NCBI GenBank assembly: GCA_947359465.1
Contig: OX375880.1
Location: 20,474,714-20,538,713, forward strand
Direction: 5' to 3'
DNA: 64,000 nucleotides
Source: Metellina segmentata
Lineage: Eukaryota; Arthropoda; Arachnida; Araneae; Tetragnathidae
Under the pieces are notes generated by a model, which saw only the letters and a program-made list of their open reading frames with translations, had not been told where the DNA came from and searched no databases. This document shows positions 10,258-20,599 of this stretch, one piece after another (the stretch's first letter is position 1; each line of letters begins with the position of its first letter). The position numbers and the translations under genes were made by a program.

Positions 10258-11250
10258 ATGGGTATAGTATTGTATTTTTAATTCACTTTACACTGAAGCA
10301 ACACAACGGGCAATTGGTCCGGGATCTACCACCGAAGGGAAAGATCCGAGGCCAACACCCAATTTCGAACCACTCGCTCAACTGAAGAGCATTCGCTAAA
10401 GAAAGGTCGAACAAGCAATAAAATCACATTGAATTCAAACCCGAAGCGCAAAAAACGCCGTTGTCTCCCCACCACAATACATTTCACCTGTGAAGCTATC
10501 AGTTTCGCTAGATCAAAGGTCGACCTCTGTGGTATTGTGGGCGGCAGAAAATAATCAAGGAAAAAGCAGGAGAGAAGCCTTCGTTACGTCTTTATAAATA
10601 GAAGCGACGCGAAATAAAAAATATCACTTGGACCAGACCAGCCAAGCGCTAAAATTATTCACAACCGAAGAAACAACAAGCTTGGGTGCTGGGAGATGAT
10701 ACTCGCCACAGATAACACCCCGAGATTCGACGATAGATGGGAAATTCTATTACTGTCAACGCTGGTATAATATAAATAAATGCGATTATTGTTCGCTGCG
10801 AGGTACTGACACTTTGAAGCGAAAATTCGAGTCCTCTTTTGCGTTTCTCCCCTTCTTGATTTTTATCGCCGGTTGGAGGTAAATTACGAGTTCTGTGGAG
10901 GAAATTCTTGTTCATTTATCGCCCAAGAGACAATGAATTACTTTATCTCGCACTGGACATGACGGGACAAACTGTGCAAGAGGTGTTCGGGGTGCCCTAC
11001 ATTTTAGGTATGCATGCGAGGAGCATGACCCAAAGCTGAGGAAGAATAGATGCAAGTCAAGGTTTTAACAATTTGAGTGACTTTTAAGTGTGGGGAATAA
11101 TTGGTGTTGAGGCGAGTAATGCTCGGGTCTGGGAAAGTTGCTATTAACAGTACAATGGAAAGTTAAAAGAAGTGAATATTTGATTTATTATTTTATGGCT
11201 CAAAAAGTGCGTCTAACTATTCAATAAAATAAAATTCGTTATATCTTCCG
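10258..11250. other. Unassigned sequence with LTR-like composition
   Basis: 10290-10400 contains a decayed SINE-body fragment. 10500-11000 is more G+C-rich; read on the minus strand it has a TATTTATAAAGACG at ~10590 that could be an LTR or other promoter. No terminal repeats, duplicated target or recognisable protein could be shown. Confidence 0.35.
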
Positions 11251-11255
11251 GGCTG

Positions 11256-11583
11256 GTAGGTAATTTGGTAAATTTTAATTAACATCGTACTATAGCAACA
11301 CAACGGGCTATTGACGACGGTCCGGGATCAATTCTCCAAGGGAAAGATCCGAGGACAACACCACGTCATTTTGAACCACGGGCAGATGACGAAGCAACAC
11401 CTGAACTGGAACCCCACTCCCCAAACTTCCACACAAACCCAACGTGAGTACTTTCGGCCACGACAGATTTAAGGTGCAACAGCCGCCTCTACACCATACG
11501 CTTGCAAACATCCATGCTAGGATTCGTATCAGGAACCTTCCGATCTAATGGTTAACACATTAACCTCCAGATCGGTTGGTCGG
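11256..11583 (-). mobile_element. SINE family 1, decayed head
   Basis: Minus-strand copy with the full body and a diverged head near 11583 (the B-box region reads CTGATACGAATCC). Immediately followed, head to tail, by another minus-strand copy. Confidence 0.82.
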
Positions 11584-11587
11584 CGTA

Positions 11588-11830
11588 GTAAGGTAAGGTA
11601 ATTTTAACTAACGTCGTGCAAGAGCAACACAATCGGCTATTGATGACGGTCCGAGATCAAACACCTAAAGGAAAGATCCGAGGACAACACCACGTCAGTT
11701 TGAACCACGGTCAGATGATGAGGCAACACCTGAGCTGGCACCCCACTCTTCAAACTTCCAGACCAACTCAACGTGAGAGCTTTCGGCCACGACACATTTA
11801 AGGTGCACTAGCCATCTCTACACCTACGAA
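11588..11830 (-). mobile_element. SINE family 1, 5'-truncated
   Basis: Minus-strand copy from the conserved AAATGTGTCGTGGCCGAAAG region to the 3' tail AATTACCTTACC. The tRNA-like head is missing. Confidence 0.8.
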
Positions 11831-11884
11831 CGAATGTGACGGACATAGCTAGAATTTGAATCACTCTTGTACACTTTTTTTTCT

Positions 11885-12480
11885 TTCGATTTTTGAAGCT
11901 TCTTGGGCTAATGCAATTTCTATAGTTTTTTCAAATCTGCTGTTAATACTTTCTTACGAATGTTAGAATCTTTCAAACCTTTAATAAACTGTGCGCGTAA
12001 CATTAGATTTAACTGATTTAGAACAATCGGCTGAATTACACCATTGATTTGAATTCAGTCTATTTCTCGACAGTTCTTTTAGAGATGTAATGTAATTTGA
12101 AATTGACTCACCCATGTTTTGTGTTCTAGATAAGAATCGATGCTGCTCCGTCTACACATTGGATTTTGGGCACAAGTTTTCATTGAATAGGTGCATGAGT
12201 TCATACGTTTTTGAAACAGGAAGGTCAGGTACCGTAAGACTGCTAATGATGTTGTAGAGCTTTGATCCTAGAAAGTTGATTAGGATTTGACGATTCGCTC
12301 TGACTTCAGCACTATCTCCAATAATGCCTTTGAGGTTGAAGAAATTGTCCATTCGCTGCGCGTAGTTTCAAAATGATCCAATTTCTTCATCGTAGACTTC
12401 GAAATTCACATTTTGAAGCTGAAGAATCTTTTTCGCGGTTTGATTAGGTTTTGATCCAGCGATCGTAGGCGTCAGTCGCT
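11885..12480 (-). pseudogene. Gypsy-type retrotransposon gag remnant
   Basis: The minus strand from ~12420 down to ~11890 encodes, across at least one stop and frameshifts, a Ty3/gypsy-like gag core: a FEVYDEEIGSF / NYAQRMDNFFNLKGI block, a SSLTVPDLPVSKTYELMHLF block, then a helix-rich part with LMLRAQFIKGLKDSNIRKKV. An uninterrupted piece spans 12352-12152. No protease, reverse transcriptase or LTRs are attached, so it is an isolated dead fragment. It is bounded by SINEs on both sides. Confidence 0.75.
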
Positions 12481-12542
12481 CCATAAAGTTCGTCAAGGTC
12501 TATATTAATGGTTGAATTTCGGTCATATCTATCCTTGGTTCG

Positions 12543-12864
12543 CCGACCAACCGGTATAGTGGTTAAGGTGTTAGCCTCTAGATCGGAAGATTCCTGGTTC
12601 GAATCCGCGTCCGGGAATGGATGTTTGTAAGCGTATGGTGTAGAGGCGGCTGGTGCACTTTAAATCTGTCGCGGCCGAAAGTCCTCACGTTGGGTTGGTG
12701 AGGAAGTTTGGAGAGTGGGGTGCCAGCTCAGGTGTTGCTTCGTCATCTGACCGTGGTTCAAAATTACGTGGTGTTGTCCTCGGATCTTTCCCTTAAGGGA
12801 CTGATCCCGGACCGTCGTCAATAGCCCGTTGTGTTGCTCTAGTATGACGTTAACAAAAATTACC
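12543..12864 (+). mobile_element. Full-length SINE family 1
   Basis: The head starts at ~12543 with a clear A-box region and an intact B box; the body closely matches the copy at 707-1034 and ends AAAATTACCATTACCATC. It is followed directly by a second copy of the distal body (12865-12987). Confidence 0.9.
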
Positions 12865-12987
12865 ATTACCATCAAAATTACGAGGTGTTGTCCTCCGATC
12901 TTTCCCTTAAGGGACTGATACCGGACCGTCGCCAATAGCCCGTTGTGTTCCTCTAGTACGACGTTAACTAATAATTACCAATTACCT
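12865..12987 (+). repeat. Second copy of the SINE 3' module
   Basis: CAAAATTACGAGGTGTTGTC to AATTACC repeats the last ~120 bases of the preceding SINE in the same orientation. It may be an independent 5'-truncated insertion or an unequal-crossover product. Confidence 0.8.
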
Positions 12988-13006
12988 GGTTATGTAGAAG
13001 TGCGCA

Positions 13007-13124
13007 ATTTGGTAATTTTTTAGTTAACGTCGTACTAGAGCAACACAACGGGCTATTGACGACGGTCCGGGATCAGTCCCTTAAGGGAAAGATCCGAGGA
13101 CAACACCTCGTAATTTTGAACCAG
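13007..13124 (-). mobile_element. 5'-truncated SINE 3' module with 14-bp target-site duplication
   Basis: Only the last ~117 bases of the SINE are present, yet the piece is flanked by perfect 14-mers TGTAGAAGTGCGCA at 12993-13006 and 13125-13138. It was therefore inserted by target-primed reverse transcription as a truncated copy. It begins at nearly the same body position (GGTTCAAAATTA) as the pieces at 27696-27812 and 12865-12987. Confidence 0.92.
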
Positions 13125-13265
13125 TGTAGAAGTGCGCAGTTGATATCTAAGAGCGCGCATTCTGGAACGCATGCATAACTATGATTACAGCGCCCAAGAC
13201 GACTTCTGTTGCACGAGCATGTTGCCAGATTCTATTTACATGCTATATAACCGTGACTCAGTGGG

Positions 13266-13386
13266 TTTGTCCGTGGTGCAAAATTACGCGGTGTTGCCAT
13301 CGGATCTTTCCCTTTTGGGATTGATCCGACCGTCGTCAATAGACCGATGTGTTGCTCTAGTACAACGGTAATTAAAAACTACCAAA
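13266..13386 (+). repeat. SINE 3' module, truncated
   Basis: Starts at CCGTGGTGCAAAATTACG and runs to the 3' end with TCTAGTACAACGGTAATTA. Another headless copy with about the same 5' limit. Confidence 0.75.
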
Positions 13387-13399
13387 AAAATACCAGTGG

Positions 13400-14860
13400 G
13401 TTTGTCCATTACGCTAGCAACCTTCGAGCTGTAAACGTTTCAGGTTTAATCCTTAACTTGGTTCGATCCTATCTCTTGTATCAGTGAAACTTTCTTTATG
13501 TGTGTTATGTCCTTTACTCGACGTCGCTTGTCTTGAATTTAGCGCAGCAGTGCAAAACACTAACCCTACGTCACTGAGGGGAAACAGATCCTTTGAATAA
13601 AATTTGTTTTTCATATTTACAACAAAGCCTTATTCCAATACACATTTAACATACATTACAAAAGAAAAATTAATTTTTAATTCACAACAATAAAAAATTA
13701 ATTTCTATAAAAAAAATTTAATATCTATAAATTTCATCTGCAAATTTTAATTTTTTTGAGTATTTTTTTTATTTTCCGTGGAGGGGGGTGTTTCCCGCAA
13801 TTTTGTGGGTGGGGTTACACTTACCACAATTATTTATTTTTCTACCAATATTTTTGTAACAAACACTGAAGAACAGCAAAAAAACAGTGATAGCTAATTT
13901 TTGCAATATTTAAAAAAATAACTATTTTTCGAGATTCTTATTCCATTATTAAAGTTATACAATATAACAAAATAAGCAGCATATAAATTTTCTTGTCTAC
14001 ATCAATTACAGTAAAAGCCTTATCATTTTAAATACACTGGAAGACATGAAAAGTAGTAAGCTAAGAAAAAGCCCTTTGAAGTTTTAAATGCTATCAGTTT
14101 CAGTCGCTACATTCGACAGAAACACTCTACCCCTCCCCCCCCAACCTCGCTAAATAAAGTAGCTACAGCTATCAAATTTTGCGCACATATTGTTTAAAGT
14201 TGTGTAATTAATAAAATTATAAAATTAAAAAAAATTATAAATTTTTGGGTACGCAACGAACATTTTGACAAAGACGGTTTACTGTCCGGGACAGTCCCGG
14301 ACAAATCGAGATGTATCTCCGAATATGTAACTTTATTCTGAGACGTTTGCCGAGAGTTTAATCGCAAATTTTATAAAGGAAAAAAGTAACCTATCTCTAT
14401 ATTTCAAATTCAGACAACAATAGATATGTAGACGTTGCACCTAGAAGAAGCAATGATGCAGAGCACGATTTAAATGAAAAACCTATTTTTGAACGTGCGC
14501 GTTTGCTTGAATTTTAATCTCAATCTCCAGCGCCATCAGGCCAAGAAGCGAGGCACAACTTGATATCTCTTTTTCTGATTAAAAAAGCCATTTCGTTTTT
14601 TCCTTTCCTCGTCCAGAAATTGCCGTTTTTCTCAGAATCCAGTCAACTACTTAAAAGATATTGGATCGTTTTTGAATGAAATGGAATTTTAATAGGATCG
14701 TTCTACTCTCATGACTGACTGTTAGCTTTTTCTTTTTGATGCTATCGTCTGCTCTTCTCGTTCGAAGTTTTTTTTTCTGTTTGTTTCTTCATACCCGACT
14801 TCCTTAAATTTAAAACCTGTGTGAAATGTGTTTTTCTTCTGAATTCTCGTTTTGTCTGTC
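13400..14860. other. A+T-rich sequence without recognised genes
   Basis: Contains a G+C-rich palindrome at 14284-14302 (GTCCGGGAC-A-GTCCCGGAC) and two G- or C-runs (~13783-13790, ~14132-14140). No coding or repeat-family signal was recognised. Confidence 0.45.
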
Positions 14861-14863
14861 TTA

Positions 14864-15318
14864 GGCCCGGTGCACACATCCGGTTTTTCAACGTGCGGCA
14901 CCGCTGCCGCAACGCAAGTGCGGTCTTAGATACATTAGATCCGATGGAGTAGTGCACACATACGTCCGGTGACGCTGCGGTGACGCACGTCCAATTTGCG
15001 TGTAATTTGTTCCGCAGTTCCCCACGGCGCCGCAGGTCGCCGCACACGCTTCTCCGGTCTGATGTACCTTGTTTACATAAATAAATGGAATATAAGTAAT
15101 AATTAATAAATGATTGTATCCAGTAACGTTTATCTTGTTTCAAAATATACTTTTTTTTACATCAAGTAAGCAAAATAAACACGTTTTCGTCGATAGAATA
15201 TTTATCGCAAATGGCGCGAAATGAGAAACTTGCGTCATTTCACGGTTATGTGTACACAGTTGGTTTTCGGTGGCGCAGCGGCGCCGCACGTTTAAAAATC
15301 GGATGTGTGCACCGTGCC
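14864..15318. mobile_element. PIF/Harbinger-type MITE with TTA duplication
   Basis: The 455-bp element starts GGCCCGGTGCACACATCCGG and ends, inverted, with GGCACGGTGCACACATCCGA; subterminal ACGTGCGGC repeats occur on both sides. It is flanked by TTA at 14861-14863 and 15319-15321. GG-ends plus a 3-bp T-rich duplication are typical of PIF/Harbinger. It has no transposase; reading frames overlapping it are spurious. Two relatives are nested in each other at 54994-55868. Confidence 0.9.
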
Positions 15319-15597
15319 TTACATTCGTTTCCTTTGGTGATTTAGATTGGACTTTCAGAACGCTTTTCTTTCGTTCAACACTCTCGTCGCGGATTTTTGA
15401 ATAGTGTGGTTGCTTCAATCCAGGGATGCACGGCTGACAGCCCGTGGAACTCAAGCGGCCCTCCGTTGATTTGTTGGTAGCCCCTCTCACAATGTGTTAT
15501 TTCAACAAGTCCCACGATCGGTAATTTAGGTTAAAACTTAGTTGCCAGATAATGCATTATAATGAGCGTCTTTTTGGGTCAGCAATATATCTGTGGT

Positions 15598-15728
15598 AAG
15601 GTAATTTTAATTAACGTCATACTAGAGCAACACAACGGGCTATTGACGACGGTCCGGGATCAATACCCCAAGGAAAAGATTCGAGGACAACACCACGTAA
15701 TTTTGAACTATGTTCAGATGACAAGGAT
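15598..15728 (-). mobile_element. SINE family 1, truncated 3' module
   Basis: Minus-strand copy of the last ~130 bases of the SINE, from TCATCTGAACATAGTTCAAA to the AATTACC tail. Confidence 0.8.
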
Positions 15729-15739
15729 AACTTAGTACT

Positions 15740-16875
15740 AATTACTTTTTCTGGATTGTTTTTTATATCAAAAAGAATTTGTGTAGTTTTTATTCATCCT
15801 GTGATTATAGCCCTATCAAACGCAGCATAATCAGTGACCGATTGTCTGCAAAATGTGTTAATGTATTTTTTTTTAACAAATCAAAATTTACATCAAAAGC
15901 TTTAAAAAAAATTATTTAAAAATTTTTGGAAACTTTGTTTCAGAAAATTTCTGTGAATCGCTTTTAAACTAGAGTGATAGTTCTATTCGAAGACACAAAT
16001 CGTATTTTAATTTATCAAACATCCAATAGATGGCAGCACACCCTGCTTCTTTTTTTTTTAGTGTTGATTGAACACTAAACATTGTAAAATTTAGTTTTAA
16101 AATCTTGTTTTAAAGTACCAAATCTCCAATAGATGGCAGCACCTTTTATTTGTTTCTCTACATGTGTACTTGTGTATTGTTTTTTGGTCAAACTTTTGTC
16201 ACAGATTTTGGCTCTCAAATCTGATAGTCTGAAAAATAAACTTGCGAAAAAAATCATTAATATATTTCTGTTGATAGTTCTTAAAATAAACTGCATTTGG
16301 TTGTGTTATAATGTCGTTATTCGAGAGACCACGGTCGTTATTCGAGAGACCATGGTCGCTACATCTAGACTAGGGTGACCCCCCTGATAGTGATTAAATG
16401 ATTTTTGATAGTTTAACCAGGATCTTAAAGCAGTTTTAGGCACGACAAATTTTGCACATTTTGGAGGTAATGAGTCAAGAAATGTTCGTGGAAGGGAAAA
16501 TTCTAAACAAAACAAATAATTCACTTTTATTTCTGTTCGCAATATAGAATAAAAATGTACAAGTTTCCATAATTCTTACTTTATACGCTTTGGTATTTGA
16601 CCACCGATGCTACAAAAGCCAGCATTTTTTAAATCCGAGTAACAATTTTTAAAAACTCTGTACAATTTTAGTCAATTAATTTTTCTGCCATTAGTTGAGA
16701 AATATTTCTTAGCTGCTTTGGCTTGACCAAATGTGAAGCCCTTGTGCCATAAAATCTGACAGCAACCAAAACCAACTACCTAAGCTGTATTGATTTATAC
16801 AATCAGTCCTCTGTCTGATTCATTGCTCCTTAATAAAAAACCTCGTCGTATTTGAGCATTTAGATGCTTAAAATA
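15740..16875. other. A+T-rich sequence with short duplications
   Basis: The 17-mer CCAATAGATGGCAGCAC occurs at ~16023 and again at ~16127. At ~16313-16355 the 21-base unit GTCGTTATTCGAGAGACCAYG is present twice in tandem. No gene was recognised. Confidence 0.55.
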
Positions 16876-17112
16876 AAATATAAGATCTGGTTAAGATTAG
16901 ATACATCAATTTCATGAACTGGACTGGACGTTTCATTACGAAGCACCTGCTGCAAAGCAGCTTATCTTCACATCAGAATAGGGCTTAAAGGGAAAAATTT
17001 AAACAGAAATATTGAATTTAAAAGAATAAAAATGAATTAAAGGTTGCTGGTTAAAAATATCAACCGCTACTGTAAAGCATAGAGGGCGGCACCTCCGACC
17101 GCTAGGTCATTT

Positions 17113-17188
17113 CCTCAGTTGGTCACCCTCCCAAGTGGTGACCGCGTCCGAAGGTGCTTAGCTTTCCGTGATCAAACAGACGGGTGCG
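17113..17188 (-). repeat. 5S rRNA-like segment in the LINE 3' region
   Basis: On the minus strand, GTTTGATCACGGAAAGCTAAGC, split here as TGATCACGGAAAGCTAAGC, then GGACGCGGTCACCACTTGG and GAGGGTGACCAACTGAGGAA, aligns along its length with the central and 3' part of eukaryotic 5S rRNA (GATCxCxGAAGxTAAGC ... GGxTGGGxGACCGCCTGGGAA). This covers the A-box-like and C-box-like internal promoter elements. It lies ~200 bases after the LINE stop codon, in the same orientation. It is not a functional 5S gene: the 5' third is unrecognisable and several stem positions differ. Confidence 0.7.
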
Positions 17189-17393
17189 AACGCCACTGCG
17201 CTGCTATTAGTTGTCAATCTACTGGGGATAGAGAAAGACAATGATTAAAATAAAGAAAAAGAAGTTTAAAAGAGAAATTAATCTTAGCTATTAAAATCCT
17301 ATGAAACAATTAGGTGTCCAGTCGAGTCGCAAGAAGAGAGCTCGACCCTACGAGTGTGAACGAACGCGATCCGTTAAATGAGATATTGCAAGT

Positions 17394-18030
17394 TTAATTT
17401 GCATGGGTGGTCGAATTGATTGAAATGATGCCATGTGCATCAGGTCCCAATTGAAGCATCCCTCGTTGACGTTTGGGTCTCGGTGGGAAGGTCTGGAGAT
17501 GTTTTTCCAGAAAGGCACGGGGCCTTTTTTGAGAGCTTTTGACTGATGGGTCATATGCAGGAATTGCTCTCAAAGCTTCATTTGGAACCTGAGGCAATTT
17601 TTGAAAGAATTTTGCTGAAGAATGTTGCATAAATTCTGCAATTGGTTTAATGTTAAGGTCTGAATGAATGACATCATTTCGGACAAAATAAGGAGCTCCA
17701 GTAATATAACGCAATGTGCGGTTCTGGAAGATCTGCAGCTTTTTTAAATTTTGAGCGTTAGTGCCCACCCAGATGTGTGATCCGTAGGTGAGCATAGGTC
17801 TAATGATGGCTTTATAGAGGAGTAATTTATTTTGAAGGGAGAGCCTACTCCTTTGGTGCATGAGTGGAAACATCATTGCTTTTGCAATGCTTGCATTTCG
17901 CAGTGCGCGAGTAATATGCGCATTCCAAAGCAACTTTGGATCCAGCACAAGACCTAAATATTTGTATGTTTTTACCCAGTAAACGGGTGTCCCAAACATA
18001 GAGATGGGGGGTATGTCTAGATAATCTGGG
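17394..18030 (-). pseudogene. LINE reverse transcriptase, C-terminal part
   Basis: About 210 codons, uninterrupted, ending at TAA (17394). Characteristic Jockey-clade features follow the lost catalytic YADD core: a YLGLVLDPKLLW block (the YLGxxLD motif), IIRPMLTYGSHIW (thumb region) and FQNRTLRYITGAPYFVRN. The endonuclease, fingers and palm domains are absent, so the copy cannot move itself. Retained frame integrity suggests a fairly recent insertion. Confidence 0.85.
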
Positions 18031-18064
18031 TTATTGAGTTTGATATCAATCAATTTCATGAAAC

Positions 18065-19245
18065 CATGTTGGGATGATTTTATATTGTTGTCTTTTTTTG
18101 TAAATATCGTTATTGTTTTTTATTGGCATTTTATTTAAAACAATTTTAGAATTTTTGTGTATCTTGAGTAGATTTGGAGTCAAAATGCAATAAGTTTTTC
18201 TCTTACCTTTCGTTTTTCGAAATTCTACCTTTTTCAACGATCGGAATTTCAGTTTTGTCTGGTAAGTTGACGTGGCTGTAAATATGTATTTTCCGTTATT
18301 TTATTTTATTTTCAATAAACTTAAATATTTGCATTTTTATTGTTAAAGAGAAGTTCTGATACCTTTTTGAATGTATACAGTTTATAAATTCAACCCGAGA
18401 AATTCTATTTAATGTATGGAACAAATGACAGCTACCACTTTTATTGTAAAATTAATATATACTAGAGTCCTGATACTTTTCTTGAAATATGTATGTATAG
18501 GGATTTTCTAAAGTTATAGTACGCGTTGGTACTGTAGTCTCAGAGAAATTGTGTATCTAATTATTTTAACAAAGTGGATCTATCTTATGCTGAAATAAAT
18601 TGACTATATGTTAAATCCATTCCCCAGCAATTCTAGGGTTTATGAAAAACACTCACCGTACTAATTACAGCTTCTTTTTAAGATAATTTTCTGTCTCTTT
18701 CACTGTAACCACCACTGTATCTCAACCCCCTCATGATATCTCCATTTTGTAACATCAGGAATACAAATATCTGCGTCGACCAGGAGATTTTTGACAGACC
18801 TGTTTGTAATTTACTTACCTCTTATGCAAGTTCTTCCTTACACCGCTTAAAACCAAAATAAATGACATTTGATTTGGTTGAAGGATTTAGCTTTTGAGTT
18901 CAAGTGAAATAGAATATGTAGCTTCAGAGTGTTAAGTGCTATAGTGAAAAATTACGACCTTTTAAAAAGTGTTTTGAGCAAATATTAAGGGATTTTAAAG
19001 CCTCCAAAAAACTAAAATGAAAAATCAGATCAGTGGGAACCCTTTTAATACGTTTTAATTGATAGCAAATGAAGTTCGTCCATCAACATCTTAATATCAT
19101 GCCATTTTAAGTATGAAATAATCAATGACAAGCAATAAAAATGTCGTACAATAACTAATACTTCTATCCAGTATAAGGTTGGTACATCAACAGTTTTAAG
19201 TTAAACTTCATGATGCAGAAACTGAATGTCAAAAATTGAAATAAC
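18065..19245. other. Intergenic, nothing recognised
   Basis: A+T-rich sequence between the LINE and the COQ2 stop codon. A minus-strand ATTAAA at 19249-19254, ~30 bases after the COQ2 stop, could be its polyadenylation signal. Confidence 0.5.
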
Positions 19246-19282
19246 AATTTTAATATAATCATCATTTTATATAAAAAGTACT

Positions 19283-20506
19283 TCACTCATCCGATGATTC
19301 TTCGAATGGAAGATTCGAAGGTATAAATGTATTCTGTGCTATCACAGATTTTTTATTCTTCGAGTCGCTTTCTTTCAATAAATTACCCCAAACAATTCCT
19401 AAAAATATGATAAGTCCTATTTTTTTATTTGATTTATATGCATCCCAGCAACTCTTAGGGTCATCGATGCTTAAGGATGCAATCTGTGATGCCAGCAAAG
19501 CTCCTGTTAAACCAACCGATGCATAAAATGGCAAAGTCTGGTTACAGTTGTAACCGGATATCAGCAATAGCCCCAACATAGAAGTAGAAAAGCCAGATAA
19601 GTAATATTTGGTATCGTCTTTGAACAGAAGAGCCGTTGACTTGACTTTAATCAACAAATCATCAACCTTATCTTGATGGGCATAAATAGTGTCGTAAACC
19701 ATTGTCCATGAAACGCAGGCCAAGTACAGCGGTAGAACAGATGACCACTGGCATGATCCGTGAACAGATGACCACCCCATCATTGCGCCCCAATTCAAAG
19801 TTAAGCCTAACGCTAGCTGAGGCCAATAAGAAATCCTTTTCACAAGGGGATATGCGGAGACTAGGGTCAGAGAACTAGCACCCAGCAGGATACTATACCA
19901 GTTGAGCTGAAGCAAAACTAGAAGGGCAAGAGACAACTGACCACCAAGAAATATCCACGCATCCAAGGTGCTAATGTCTCCTGTAACTAGAGGTCTGTTT
20001 CTAGTTCTTTCAACTTTTGAATCGATGTCTTTGTCCCATAAATCATTTATGGTACAACCAGCACCTCTCATTAAAAGGGTTCCGATTCCAAATAAAATCA
20101 TCATGGACAAGTTCGGTAAAGAGCCTGGTACAGATGCTGCTCCAATGCTCCAGTAGCATGGCCACAGTATAAGCCAAGCTCCAGCAGGCCTGTCGATTCG
20201 TATAAGCTTGAGGTAAGGCTGGACACTGCATGGGGCTTTACTGACTAGTTTTTCCATTATTGTGAGCTTTTCATGATCCTTATTCTCTGAAAAATCTGCT
20301 TTATCGTATCGGATAGAGTTGGAAAAATGTATTTTCGGGGTGTAATACGGAAACTTGATTAGGTTTCTGTATTTTGTTGAAAGTTCGCTTGATACGAGCG
20401 AGTCCAAATGGAAGTATGGAGCATTTCCCATGTTTTCTTTTGAAGGTTTCAAAATGAAGGAGCTCTTGTAAGTTGTTTTTTGAGCATGAAGTAGATTTTT
20501 CCACAT
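19283..20506 (-). CDS. COQ2: 4-hydroxybenzoate polyprenyltransferase, mitochondrial (COQ2)
   Basis: UbiA-family membrane enzyme that attaches the polyprenyl tail to 4-hydroxybenzoate in ubiquinone biosynthesis at the inner mitochondrial membrane. From the first ATG (20506) the frame is 407 codons, close to the usual ~370-420. The N-terminus is basic and lacks acidic residues at first ([16 protein letters not shown]), as expected of a mitochondrial targeting peptide. Both aspartate-rich prenyl-diphosphate/Mg2+ motifs are present: NDLWDKDID (~154-162) and [12 protein letters not shown] (~272-283), with LDRPAG-like [18 protein letters not shown] before the first and many hydrophobic helices. The frame stays open 24 codons upstream of the ATG; a TTG there is not a plausible start. 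A splice-acceptor-like TTTTCTCTCAG ends at 20525, so a non-coding upstream exon is possible. The coding region has no introns, although animal COQ2 genes are usually split. Confidence 0.95.
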   Translation of the reverse strand: MWKNLLHAQKTTYKSSFILKPSKENMGNAPYFHLDSLVSSELSTKYRNLIKFPYYTPKIHFSNSIRYDKADFSENKDHEKLTIMEKLVSKAPCSVQPYLKLIRIDRPAGAWLILWPCYWSIGAASVPGSLPNLSMMILFGIGTLLMRGAGCTINDLWDKDIDSKVERTRNRPLVTGDISTLDAWIFLGGQLSLALLVLLQLNWYSILLGASSLTLVSAYPLVKRISYWPQLALGLTLNWGAMMGWSSVHGSCQWSSVLPLYLACVSWTMVYDTIYAHQDKVDDLLIKVKSTALLFKDDTKYYLSGFSTSMLGLLLISGYNCNQTLPFYASVGLTGALLASQIASLSIDDPKSCWDAYKSNKKIGLIIFLGIVWGNLLKESDSKNKKSVIAQNTFIPSNLPFEESSDE

Positions 20507-20599
20507 TTTGAATATTTTTTTGTTCTGAGAGAAAATTTTATCACGCACAAATGTAAAACGTGTAAAATGATTTGGCAAAATCCACTATTTTAACGGAAG

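Larger units (their letters stand above)
16880..18030 (-). mobile_element. 5'-truncated Jockey-like LINE
   Basis: The minus strand encodes the C-terminal part of a non-LTR reverse transcriptase and then a long 3' untranslated region that includes a 5S rRNA-like segment (17113-17188) and ends near an ATTTTATTTTAAG at ~16880. The 5' cut is around 18030, where similarity to the protein family stops. No target-site duplication was located. Confidence 0.8.

Noticed and set aside
14742..15490. Two minus-strand ORFs of 133 and 116 codons
   Set aside because: Both overlap the PIF MITE and their composition follows its repeats; no protein family is recognisable.
17113..17188. Functional 5S rRNA gene
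   Set aside because: The 5' third is missing, helices are not preserved and no terminator T run follows at the right place.
20507..20578. COQ2 start at 20578, giving 431 residues
   Set aside because: The codon there is TTG, not ATG. The first in-frame ATG is at 20506 and begins a plausible mitochondrial presequence.
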